In this document: positions 35,199-46,349 of the stretch, piece by piece
How positions within the stretch are numbered: the first letter of the stretch is position 1
How the letters are laid out: every line of letters starts with the position of its first letter
From: Chlorella sorokiniana
Taxonomy: Eukaryota; Chlorophyta; Trebouxiophyceae; Chlorellales; Chlorellaceae
Direction of reading: 5' to 3'
NCBI GenBank assembly: GCA_025917655.1
Contig: CP084614.1
Coordinates: forward strand, 2,046,001-2,110,000
DNA: 64,000 nt
The notes under the pieces: generated by a model
What the model saw: only the letters and a program-made list of their open reading frames with translations
What the model was told of the DNA's origin: nothing
Database searches by the model: none
Translations under genes and position numbers: made by a program

Positions 35199-37913
35199 AT
35201 GGGAGCAAGTGTGAGAGCACGTCTTGCTGGTGCCGCCTGTGCTGTGCCAGTTGTGGCGGCCCCCTTTCACATACCACTGATCGCATCTACGTTCTCTTGC
35301 GTCACAGCGTATTATAATCCAGCACAACAACATTGCGCTCGCTCTAATGCTTTCCCAAGGGTCGGCGTCTGGCTGTTTGCGGGCGGCGGCAGCTGCAAGC
35401 AGGTCTGTTATGTGCATGGACATTTGCCAAACGTCCCGCTGTGCTGCGACTGGTCCCGTGCGCTGGCACGCCACTGGGCCACCTCCGCCGCCGCCTCGAC
35501 CGCTTGGCTATTGAAGGCTGAGCTACATGCTGCATGCAGAGCCACTGCCAGCGCAGCCCATTTACCATGGGCACCTGCTGTTGCCATTAAGGCACCTTCT
35601 ATCGTCGCCAGGGCAGGCAGCACAGCGGCAGATGCGCCTGCGGCAGCAGCAGGGCAGCAGGATGCGGGAGCCTCAGAGGATCAAACGCCCACTGCAGCCT
35701 ATGTGCACCTGCCCTTTGCAAGGTGGGAAATGTGATCGAAGGGCATATCTTACTTGCCAAGTAGCCGATTCACGCAGGCCGCGCCATGAAACTCCCCTTT
35801 GCCCTGCCCGCTGCACGCAGCGCAAGTGCTCGTACTGTGACTTCCCGGTCATAGCAGTTGGGCAGAACCTGGCAGAAACACCACATGTCCAGGTAATGCA
35901 TGGTGCTCATGCCAGCGCATGTCTTGCGGTTTGCGGTAGACAATCAGTCTCAGCTGGCGGCAGACGAACAGTCTGAAGGGTCTGCTGCGGTAGATGTGTG
36001 CTGGTGGTCCCGCAGTGCTCACTGTGCCTTGATTTAAGCTTTTATGCAGGACAATATGCAGCGGTATGTGGACATGCTGCTAGAAGAGATGGAATCCAGC
36101 CAGCGGCTCAATTCCAAGCCTCTTCAAACCATATTTTTCGGTGGAGGTGCGCGCAATACGTGCGCCTCACCTGGGGCACGATTACTGTTTCTTGACACCA
36201 ACGCCCGCTCGACATCTGCCTCACATGATCCATGCTGCACGTGCGCAGGCACGCCCTCTCTGATCTCGCTGCCGCTGCTGGAGCGACTCCTGAAGGCGCT
36301 GGACCGCCGCTTTGGCATCTCGGCTGGGGCAGAGGTGTCCATTGAGGCGGACCCCGGCACCTTTGACGCCGCTCGGCTGCGCAGCTACCTGGGCATGGGG
36401 GTGACCCGCGTCAGCGTGGGCGTGCAGGTGGGCGGGGCCTGCTCGCCGTCTCCAGCTGTGCCGCGGCGAGACTTTATGCTGCTGCGCTTGCTGCGCGGCA
36501 CCAGCCAACGAACCCCCACCTTCCCATCAACCTCACATGTTTGCCTTGCCCTGCAGGCCTTCCAGGACGAGCTGCTGTCGCTGTGCGGGCGCGCCCACAC
36601 TGCCGCCGAGGTGTACCGTGCAATCGAGGCAGTACATGCTGCGGCGGTGCCCTCCTGGTCTCTGGACTTGATGTCTGGCCTGCCGCAGGCAAGGCGGGGG
36701 GCCAAAAGGGGGATTGGGGAAGGGACTTCAGCGGGGGCTGGCTTTCTCTCAACTGTGCACCAAGCATCAAGCAATGAACCGCACGATACTGACACCAAGG
36801 CTGGGTTTGAAAGTGCCACAGGCTCTCTGGTGGCCGAGCCCCAGGCATTACTACATTACATTGCTCCGTGGCCACCGGCGGCACCATACCTCATCTGACC
36901 TTTGCCCCGCCCCCCCTTTCCCACAGCTGACCCCGGACCTGTGGGAGGCGTCCCTGGCTGCGGCTGTGGACGCGCAGCCGCACCACGTCTCCACCTACGA
37001 CCTGCAGGTGGAGGAGGGCACCCCCTTTGCGCGGCGCTACTCGCCGGGCGAGGCGCCGCTGCCCAGCGACGACGCGGCGGCGGCCATGTACTGCCGCGCG
37101 AGCGACGTCCTGCGAGGCGCGGGTGCGCCTGCTTGTGGAATGCAGGCCCAATCGGTTCAGAACCTGTGTGCAGCTGTGCTTCCTGCTCATCGCTTGTGGG
37201 GCCCGCCCCTGGTTGTGACGACCTTGTCGTCCCTTTGCCCTGTCCTGAACCGTACCGCTCAGGGTATGAGCACTACGAAGTGAGCAACTACGCGCTTCCT
37301 GGACACCGGTGCCGCCACAACATGGTGTACTGGGAGGGGGCGCCTTCTACGGCTTTGGCCTCGGCTCCGCTTCGTACCTGCAGGTGAAGGGGCGGCCACC
37401 GGCAGGGCGGCTCGCTGGCCGTGTGGGGCTTGGCTGTGGGTGCGGTGCCCAGAAGGGGGCGCTGCCTGCTGCACCCGAAGCCAGTCCTCGCCGCCCGCTT
37501 GTGATCGCTGCAGGGCCGCCGTTTCAGCCGGCCCAAGCGCCTCAACGCGTACCGGCAGTGGCTGCAGCAGTATGCGGCAGATGCGCGGCGGCTCGGCCCC
37601 GGGGTGGCAGGCTCCTGGCTTCCGCGGGAGAGCGCCGACGATGCGCTGCTGGACACGGTCATGCTGCGCCTGCGGCTGGCGGATGGGCTGCACCTGGGGC
37701 AGCTGGCGGCGGGCACCCACAGGGGGATGAGGCAGCGGAGCTTGTGCTGCGCGCGCGCTGCGGCCCCACACGGAGCGCGGCTGGGTGCGGCTGGATGGCG
37801 GCGGCGACAGCGGGGGCCTGGTTGCACGGCTGGCAGACCCGCAGGGCTTGGTCATGAGCAACGACATCATTTCCGATGTGTTTGCAGCCCTGGATGTGAC
37901 GAGTGACCCGTGA
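35199..37913 (+). CDS. HEMW: Radical SAM haem chaperone HemW-like (HemN family)
   Basis: Eight exons: 35199-35722, 35821-35892, 36050-36146, 36249-36426, 36557-36688, 36927-37132, 37263-37383, 37514-37913. The radical SAM cluster motif CKRKCSYC (Cx3Cx2C) is split by the first intron and appears only if one T is added to T3 35715-35717; as written the exon ends out of phase. Then come FFGGGTPSLIS (SAM binding), [29 protein letters not shown] and [15 protein letters not shown], followed by a C-terminal HemW domain ([28 protein letters not shown]). The Cx3Cx2C-D-F form without a fourth Cys favours HemW, a haem-binding chaperone, over true coproporphyrinogen dehydrogenase. The long N-terminus may be an organelle transit peptide; the start could also be 35166. 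Intron 36689-36926 is GC-AG. Other slips: G5 37336-37340 and near 37700 and 37755. Confidence 0.82.
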
Positions 37914-38417
37914 CGAAGGGGTGCGCAAAGGGAAAGGGGCGTCGACCCATGTCAGCGCACACTGCAACCAGCGCATTCCAGGCTGATGCGTTTGCTATTA
38001 TGGTATAGGTCCGTTGGTCTGTGGGGAGGTCACGACCAGCTGTGTGGCTGGTACATTGACCGGTAGTGCAAGGAATGCTGTGCTGGGGCTGACGGGGCGC
38101 ATCCCAGCCCAGCAGAAGGTGCTTCCACCGTGTAGGCGGTCATCAAAGGCAGCGTTCCAGCACCCAGTCAGATCAATTCCATTTCATTACAGACAGAAAG
38201 GATTATTTGATCGCCACTGAGCGGCTATCACAGAGGTGAGAACTTTGCTGTGGCGAAGGAGGGGCCGGTCATCCTGCTGTTGGGCTTTCATTCATGCTGC
38301 GTAGTGTGCGATGGGATCAGCGCAAAGACGCGCGCCAGTAGGCCCAGGGTTGGCACATGGTCTGGCATGCGGAGCGCTTACCGCGTGGGTGTCACAATTG
38401 TCTCGTGCAGACCCTCA
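37914..38417. other. Intergenic HemW-CDA1
   Basis: The HemW 3' flank and the CDA1 upstream region lie on the same strand. No conserved coding or RNA signal was seen. Confidence 0.45.
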
Positions 38418-40960
38418 ATGAAGCCTGGCCTTCTCCTGCTCCTCTTGGCAGCAGTTGGCGCCGCCCAGGCCTGGCGTGAGTGGGACGGGCAGCCCTGCTT
38501 GGTGCCACTGCCGCCGCCCCTTCCGGGAGACAGCACGAGTAGCACTAAAGTCCTGCCCCTCAACTCGTGTATTGCTGGTCTCCTGTGCAGCAAATGCTAC
38601 CTTGACCCCTCCCGGTGGGCTGGACTCACGCCGCACCCCGCAGTTCGTGCTCTTCACGGTGCGTCCTATGAGCAGGCGTTTGGCGGCTGGCTGCTGCATG
38701 GCCCCGCCCCTCGCTCTCAAAACCCATACCTGCTCAGCAGGGCCCCCTCTCGCCGGCGCTTTGGGAGCTGTTGGGCGTGTCACATGAGTGTTGCGGTTCC
38801 CATGCCTTTGCAGCACGATGATGCGCTCACCCAGGCCACTTACGATGCAATGACGTATGTGACCGATGGCCGCTCCTCGGTCAACGGCTGCCCCGCCGTG
38901 GCCACCTACTTCACCACCAGCACCAACACGGGTGAGGGCGCTGGAGACCAAGGGCAAGGAGGTGCCTGGCCGGGTCTGCATGACTGAGGACGCAGCGGCG
39001 GCACACCCTCCCGGTTTCCTCTCTCAACGTCTTGAAGGCCAACCTCGCCTTTCCGCTCGGTATCCATCCCTCACCTCTGCCGCCCTCTTTCCCCGTCATC
39101 CACACGCACCCACACGCTCCCCCATGCTCTCCTGCAGACTGCAATCTACTGTCCGAGCTGTACAACCGCGGCAACGAGATCGCCGACCACACCGTCACCC
39201 ACACCTCGCTGCTGGGCCTGGATGCCGCGGGGCTGGAGCGCGAGATCCTGGGGGCGCGCTCCGAGCTGGCGGCCTGCGGCATCCCCGAGGAAGATGTGGT
39301 GGGGCTGCGGGCGCCCTACCTGGAGACCAAGACCGAGGTGCGGCAGCTGCTCCACGAGAACGGCTTCCTTTACGAGAGGTGCGCGGGGCCTCTACAATTG
39401 GTGGATGGGCGAGGTGTGCATGTGAAGGAGGCGGTGTGTTGATGGGTGCAGCAAGGCTGTGTCATCTTTGTTGCGTGGGTTTATGGGCGGATGGGTGGAT
39501 GAGTGGACGGGAGGGCAGCGAGAGCTGGTAGCAGGCGGCTCCCAAACTCTGCCCTCTTATCCTGTGCCCCGCCCTGACGCTTTTCGCTACGCCTCCCCTC
39601 CCTTACCCGCACCTGCAGCACCCTGATCGAGAACAGCGAGGGCAACTCGATCACCGCCGGCCCCGACGACCGCGTGTGGCCGTGGGACATGGACAACGGC
39701 ATTCCCACCAACTGCGCTTGGTACTCCACCATCCAGAAGTGCGCCGCCAACGGCGCTGGCGCGGGCTGTGGCAGGTGCCGGTGTGGGATCTGTCAGCCCT
39801 GGGCGGCCCCTACACCATGGACTACGGAGAGTGAGTGGGGAGCCAGTGGGAAACTGCGCGGTGCTGCGGGTGGTGGTGCGAGGGGGAAGTTGTGTGGGGG
39901 CCATGGGCAGCGGAGCGGAGCCCTGAGCGCTCCAGTGTAGGGGCTCGCCCACCACTTCTCTTACTCGCTGCACGCCGCCATGCCATCGCTGCCCCTCTTC
40001 GCTCCACGCCCCACAACCGGTGACTTGCGCCTACTGACGTTTGCCGTCGCCGCTGTGCCTGGCTCCACCTGCGCTGCAGCGATGGCGCCCACCCGGTTTA
40101 CGACATCCTGAAGGAGAACTTTGACGCCGCTTACGAGGGCAACCGCGCCCCCTTCCCCATCTTCATCCACACACCCTGGCTGCAGCAGCACCGCGAGGAC
40201 GTCGCACGCTTTGCAGGTGGGCGGGCCGGCCCCTGACTTGGCGGAGCTGGCGGGGCTGCAGGCGCCTGGCCCCGCAGTGCAGGCACAAAGCAGCCACGGC
40301 TTTGGGAGCTTGGTAACAAACTTTCATCCCCCTCCCTTCTTTCTTTCACTTTCACTTTCCCTTTCACTTTCATCCCCCTCCCTTCATCCCCCTCCCGCAG
40401 ACTACGCACTGCAAAAGCCCGACGTGTACTTCGTCACCATCCGCCAGCTGCTGGCCTGGATGAGCAACCCGGTGCCCGCCTCCGGGCTGGACCCCGCCCA
40501 GCTGGGCTGCGGCCAGCCCGGCGGCGCCGGCGCCCGGGCGCCTCTTATGTCTTCACCGCGCGTGTGGGCATCAACGCCAGCGACGTCGATGCAGCGATGG
40601 CCGCGGGACCCTCCCCGGCCCCGGCTCCCGCCCGGCGCCGGCCCCGGGTGAAACGCTGGTGGATGGCGCTCCGGATCTGGAGGCGCAGGCGGAGGTGAGG
40701 CAGAGCCGTGCATGTCCGCTTTGATGGTTGAACAAAGGGTGGTGGTGGTGGTGGGGAAGGGGGGTGCAGGGGGCGGGGCTTGCAGGGGGCGTGCGCAGCA
40801 AGAGGGGCCATGTAAGCACGGACAAGACGGGATGTTGCCCCGCCCTCCACCGTCGCTTCGGCTCTCTCTAGACTCCCACAGTGCGCTGGCCCCCTTCCCA
40901 TGTGCTCCGCAGGTTGTGTTTGGCAGCCGGCGCCTGCGCGCTCATGGTCGCCGTGCCTGA
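38418..40960 (+). CDS. Secreted polysaccharide (chitin-type) deacetylase CDA1
   Basis: First of four tandem CE4 (NodB-fold) enzymes. Exons: 38418-38475, 38591-38658, 38815-38931, 39138-39378, 39619-39830, 40080-40216, 40401-40694, 40913-40960. A signal peptide (MKPGLLLLLLAAVGAAQA) leads to TPQFVLFTHDDALTQ, with catalytic-base and metal Asp pair HDD. Metal His residues follow in EIADHTVTHTS, then GLRAPYLETK, VPVWDLSALGGPYTMDYG, NFDAAYEGNRAPFPIFIHTP and VYFVTIRQLLAWM, the layout of animal-type chitin deacetylases. After the catalytic domain there is only a short tail with a few A/P repeats, and no membrane helix was found, unlike CDA2-4. One G is missing near 39763-39765. Substrate is inferred: N-acetylglucosamine polymer of the wall. 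Confidence 0.8.
40318..40400 (+). repeat. Polypyrimidine (CTTTCA / CCCTCCCTTCAT) repeat in CDA1 intron 6
   Basis: Short repeats of ctttcact and of tcatccccctccct immediately precede the acceptor at 40400. Confidence 0.7.
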
Positions 40961-42129
40961 GCCACTGGCTCGGGCACGCTCCTGGCATGCGCCGCCGGCT
41001 GCCGGTCCAGGTGGCCTGTCGTGTGTCACTGCATCCATTGAACCCAATCGACTGTTGAGGCGCCAGCCAGTCTCTTCACTCGCTCCCCTCCTTCTTGTGC
41101 ATATGCCGCGCTGACATTGATGCGCGTGCCGCTGTCTTGTTTTGCTCCTGCTCACCCTTCTGTGCTGCGTGAAGGGCAGCCAATGGAACCATGGGCGCCG
41201 CCATATGCCCCTGCAACCCTATGCTTTTCATTCTCCTCACTGCTCCCCCTGCACCCCCGATTCCTTATTCTTTGGCTTCGTCTGCCAGCCCCGGACCACA
41301 AGAGAGTGGGGCCGCCTGCTATCGCCAGAACCCCATAATCCAGCTTGTCCCCTAAGCTGCACCCTTGATGAACTCAAATGGCCTTATTTGCCTCGAAGAA
41401 ACTTTGACTGCTGCCCCACATACAACTAGGAGTGTGCCGCTCAGGAGAGCCCATGCAGCCGCTGCAAGAGTGCGGGTCGTGTTTTGGCTGCCAGCAGCGG
41501 AAGGCCCAGTGGACCGCATAGATTTATCGTGCATGGATGTGTACATCAGTGATTTGTAATATGTTTTTATTTATAGCGCATTTCAGGAGGGGGTCGGGAT
41601 TGGGCTGTTCGAAGATTGTTCGAAGGATTGGGCGCCTGACCATGCCGCTGAACGGCTTCGAAGGGAAAAGGTGACGGAAGACATGCATCGGCTTGGAGGC
41701 ATCAAGGATGCAGTAGCAATCAAAACAAAAACTGCGAAACTACGAACGCCTGCATCTCCAACGAAGGAAATCCGCTGCTATTGACCAGCTAGCGGAAACT
41801 GCGCCCGCAGTGGCGCCAGCGCACAGCACGTGCGTTGCATTCCCGCTATGTCTCTTGGAAGTCGTGGAGTCGGGATTATTTTGATTTACTGCGAATCTTG
41901 CGCTCTTGAACTCCACTGCCCCGTTCTCCGCCGGCATTCAACATCTTAAAAAGCAAACTTGTGTCAAGGTGCCCAGCCCCGTGGAAATCGGGCGTTTTGC
42001 TTCTGACTCCAGCAATGATGCACTCCATGAGCTGCACTGGTTGACTGTGTTTCCGCGCGCGCTGCCCGTAGGTCACACTAGCCCTCGGGGCCGCCTGGGC
42101 GCCTTGAAAGGCGCTCAAGCGGCCACTAC
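40961..42129. other. Intergenic CDA1-CDA2
   Basis: Nearly 1.2 kb, the longest gene-free stretch in the CDA array. It becomes AT-rich around 41540-41900, plausible for the CDA1 3' flank and the CDA2 promoter. Open frames here are short and featureless. Confidence 0.5.
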
Positions 42130-45100
42130 ATGCGTTTTGCTACAGCGCTGGCGCTGTTCGTATGGGTTGCAGCGGCTGCTGCAGGTGAGGGCGGCGGCGG
42201 CCTTTGCTTACTCGCAGTTTGCCTCAGATGGAACGCTGTGGAGCCTGCAGCCCAGAGGCTGCAGAGCCTCACGCACATGAGATAAGGAGCATCCGTTCCA
42301 CCTGCTTGGGGGCTTGTATGCAGCGGGCGAGCCGCAGTTGGCCCCGCCGGGAGGGCTGCCCCCAGCCCGAGCGCCCCAGTTTGTGCTGTTCACGCATGAT
42401 GACGCCGTGACTCACAGCACATACAGCATGATGCGTGCGGTCACAGATGACCGCGACGCAAACGGATGCCCGCTCACTGCAACCATGTTTGCCCTGGCGG
42501 ATGGAACTGGTGAGCAACTGACGCAGCTTGTGCTGAGCCCAGACCAGGTTGCTGCATCCACTGATGGATTCCTGGTGTTGCTGCAGACTGCGAGTTGCTC
42601 CGGCAGTTATGGGAGGCTGGCTACGAAGTCGCAGATCACACCAGGAGCCACAAGAGTGTGAGCCTGCGGCGCCATGCCGCCGACGCCAGCAGCTGGCCGC
42701 ACTGTCAGGGGGCAGCCTCGGTGCATTGGCGGCCTCACCTCTCTGCCTCTCCTCGATGAGTTCTGCCCCCTGCCTCCGTCCCCCGCTGCCCACATGCCTG
42801 CATTTCAGCTCCCATCTTTGGGGATGGCTGAGCTGCGGGGGCAAATCCTGGAGGGTCGGCAGGGCCTGGCAGACTGCGGCATCCCCTGCGGTCGATCGTG
42901 GGCTTCCGGGCGCCGTACCTGGCATCCAGCCCGGACGTGCGCATGGTGCTTGACAACAACGGCTTCTTGTACGATAGGTGGGAGCAGCAGCGCCGTGGAT
43001 CAGGTAGATGCGCACAGGGGAAGCCGGAAGCTGGGGTCACGCCAAGTGCTGCCGCCTGAGCTGCCCAGCAATGCAGAGGGGGAGTAGCCAGCCCGGGCAC
43101 CCAGGGTACCTCGGCCTCCTAACACCCTCGACAACACTTCACAATCTCGCCTGCTTGCCCTGCCGCCACTTTGCAGCTCACTCATAGAGGAGGGCACCGG
43201 CAGCTCGTTATCGCGCGGCATGGCCGCCCGCCTCTGGCCGTGGGACATGGCGCATGGGATCCCCGTGAACTGCGCCTATTATGGGGATAGCGATGACTGC
43301 ACGAGTGACGAAATTTATCCAGGGTTGTGGCAGGTGCCGGTGTGGGACCTGTCAGCCCTGGGCGGACCCTACACCATGGACTACGGAGAGTGAGTGGGGA
43401 GCCGCAGGGAAACTGGGCGGTGCCGGTCGGCGCTGTGGGACGGCAGGGCATGCCGTGCCCGACGCAACAAGCCGCACGTCATTAGTCGGCAGGGTGGGCA
43501 GGCGGAAAGTGCGGCTGCTCTGCCCCCGTTGCTCGGCCCGCATCAGATGCCCTCTGCCCTGCTTGCAGTGATGGCAAGCAGAGCGTGTTTGACATCCTGA
43601 AGGCCAACTTTGATGCGGCCTATGGCGGAAACCGCGCCCCGCTGCCCATCTTCATCCACTCGCCCTGGCTGCGCGGGGCAACCACTTGGAGGACCTCCAG
43701 CGCTTTGCAGGTGGGGCAAGGGGGCGCGCACCAGCGGCAGGGCCTCCTGGCCTGCCCAAGCACTGCTGAGTGCACGCTTGAGCTGCGGAGCTGCGCACAA
43801 AGCGGCCAAGGGGCATGCAGAGGAGCCTGCGGCACCTTTGAAGGGTGCAGAAGGCTGGTACAGCGGGGACGGATGCAGGGGGCAGCTTCCGCAGGCCCTA
43901 CACCTGAACCCTGCCTCCCAGTCTTTTCGCTTATGGCCAGGGACATGAGTCCATGCATTTCTTTCCCCATGGATCTGTCCCGACTGCAGATTATGCGCGA
44001 GCCAAGCGGGACGTGTACTTTGTGACGATCCGCCAGCTATTGGGCTGGATGCGCAACCCCATCCCCGCCAACCTTCTCACCCCTGCTAAGCTGGGATGCG
44101 GCAACCCTGGCGGCGCTCCAGCCACGCCTCAGCAGCTGGCTACAGGCACTCCCCGCCCAAGTCACCGCCGCCGCGCAAGTCACCGCCCCCGCCCGAGCCG
44201 CCGCCCCCACCTGTGCCCATGTCCGTGCCATCGCCTGTTGGGGGATGCCGCGGCCAGCTGGATCCCCTGCTCTAGGGAGCCCCTCCCCTGTGGCAGCCCC
44301 CACCCCGCCCCCTCGAGGCGTCCTGGCCATGCCGCCATCCGGCATCCGCATCACGCTCATCCTCGGAGGCGAGCCCAGCCATGACCCGTGCAAAGCTGTG
44401 GCTCGCTGACACATCAGCCTGCTTGCGGCCCCCGTGGGGCCACAGGGCTTATTCCCCTGCCATAACCTGCTGCGCCTGCTGTGCAGGCAGCAGCGAGGAC
44501 GCTTTTCGCACTGTCACCGAGCCGCAGCTGGTGGCTGTGCTGCGGCGGTTGCTGGCCAGTCCCGGCAGCCCCGTCTTCATGGCCAGCCTCAGGGTTGCCC
44601 CCACAAGCTCTGTGCCGGCAAGCCGGCGCCGCTCTCTGCGCCAGGCCGGCGCCAGGCCGTGGCTGCAGGCGGTGGCGGTGGTGGGCGGCGACAGCCCCGG
44701 GCCATGAAGGGGACTGCAGAAGCCGCGCTGCGGTAAGGCACAGCCAGCCGCGCCCTAATCTCATAATCAAATCCTGCCTCCGCTCTAACACCCTCCGCCC
44801 CCTGACCATCCATGCGATGCTGAGCTCAAGCCCTGGTCGCTGCCTGCCCCTGCAGCGACGGCCGCATCGGCACAGTCCTGGCGCTGGGCGGGGCATACTT
44901 TGCAGCGCCTCCTACGGTCGTGGCATTCCAGGTGGGTGACAAACGCCCTCCGCGGACACTCTGCCACTCGATAACTCTGGGTGCTGCCTTGCTCGACGCG
45001 GCGACGCCTGCCTGCCTGCCTGCTGCGATGTGCAGAATGGGCTGGACCTGGCCCCACCACCAGCCGCCCTCCCAAGCCCCGCTGCACAGCGGGCCAGCCC

Positions 45101-45570
45101 AGCGCCAGGGGCCGCACCCTCGGAGGGGTCGGCGTCAGCACCCGCCACAACGTCAGCAAGCAGCGGCAGCAGCGCCTCAATTGGTGTGGTTGTTGGGGTG
45201 ACGCTCGGTTGTGCGGCGGCGGTGGTCCTGGCCGCGGTGCTCTTGTACTTCTTTGTTGTGCGCCCTAGGATGCGCGGCGACGTTGTCGCGGACGCTGCGA
45301 CGGCGCAGGATAGAGGGGCGCATGGGACAGCTCGCGCAATACTTCCCGACCACAGGGGTTCGGATGCCTCAAGCCAGGTGGGAGCTGGGAGGGCAGACGG
45401 AGGCCTATCATGGCAGGATATGCTGCTTGACGCGGGTGATGACTGCACTGAACTCTTCGTCTGGTGGCCTGCAGGGATCTGCGCCAGAGCCGTGCCCGTT
45501 CTTTGGCGAGTCTGCTGCCACGGCGCCGTCCCCTGGTTCTCAGCAGGATGTGCTGCACGGCAGGCACTGA
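42130..45570 (+). CDS. Stalked, membrane-anchored polysaccharide deacetylase CDA2
   Basis: Exons: 42130-42184, 42324-42509, 42587-42657, 42809-42977, 43177-43389, 43569-43710, 43990-44368, 44487-44732, 44856-44931, 45036-45377, 45475-45570. A signal peptide (MRFATALALFVWVAAAAA) precedes a CE4 domain with FVLFTHDDAVTHS, VADHTRSHKS, VGFRAPYLASS, VPVWDLSALGGPYTMDYG and VYFVTIRQLLGWM. An extensin-like SPPPRKSPPPPEPPPPP stalk follows, then an unrecognised domain shared with CDA3 and CDA4 (GIRITLILGG ... DGRIGTVLALGG ... PPTVVAF). A helix (IGVVVGVTLGCAAAVVLAAV, then LLYFF) and a basic stop-transfer RPRMRG complete a type I topology. There is no intron between FT and HDDA, unlike the other copies. 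Intron 44369-44486 is GC-AG. Slips: near 42893, G4 43675-43678, near 44702. Confidence 0.8.
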
Positions 45571-46349
45571 CCAGTTGCGGCAGGCATTCTCCAAAGCAGC
45601 AGCCAGCAACGGCGGGATGTGAACAGACTCGCGTTCCTCACAAGGCTTTGATCACACTGATACCAAGCCATACTGTGCTCTTTCCAATCCGATTAATGCT
45701 GTTGGGGTGTGGCTGGCAATGGCCCATGACTACCCCGGTCATTGTTCCTCAAGAGCACCCTCTACCTGAAATGTAACAAACATACCTGACTCCTTCCGGA
45801 ATTTAATAAATCCCAAGGCGCAGCGCATGTGCAAGAGATGTCCAGAGTCACTAAACGAGGTCACAAACGCACAAAGCAGCATGCGCGGTGGCCGCCACGG
45901 CGGCGGGGACAAGCTGTCCGTGGCGCTGAGCACGCGCCTTGTGGGCGACTTTCGAGAGGGGTTCGCTCAGTCAAGGCGCTTTGTATAAACAGTCGATGGC
46001 AGAAACGCTTCCTTCGGCTGTCCCATACCAGACTATTGCCCCCGGCCTTTTCCGGCGTCGGTGGGTGTTGGATATTCACCAAGTACCATGAAATGTCGAT
46101 GGCAGTGGGTCAACACCCCATGCCGCCAAGCTTGGGGCAACCAACCCCCAGCACTCTCAGCATGGGTGCAAGCTCTGCGCAGCGAGCGCTCATGCCCCTG
46201 AAAGTAGATTTGCAGTTGAAGTAAGTTCAGGGGTGTCCGTCCCCCGCTGTGCCGCCTGGGAGGCGCACAGGAGCCTGTTTGCTGACAACTGCCGCTGGCA
46301 TCTGCCGGCCATGGCCGAGAACCGGGGCGCTGTCGAGTACCCTGCCCGC
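45571..46349. other. Intergenic CDA2-CDA3
   Basis: Contains the CDA2 3' flank and the CDA3 upstream region. A TATA-like TTTGTATAAACAG lies at about 45981-45993, some 360 bp before the chosen CDA3 Met; it may be the core promoter with a long leader, or coincidental. Confidence 0.4.

Noticed and set aside
32768-37913. Interpreting the frame breaks as pseudogenes or programmed frameshifts
   Set aside because: Breaks are nearly all single missing bases in short runs, occur in essentially every gene including essential ones, and otherwise leave active-site motifs perfect; sequence error explains them better.
35199-37913. True oxygen-independent coproporphyrinogen III dehydrogenase (HemN)
   Set aside because: The cluster motif lacks the fourth Cys (CDF instead of CxC) and the C-terminal domain fits HemW.
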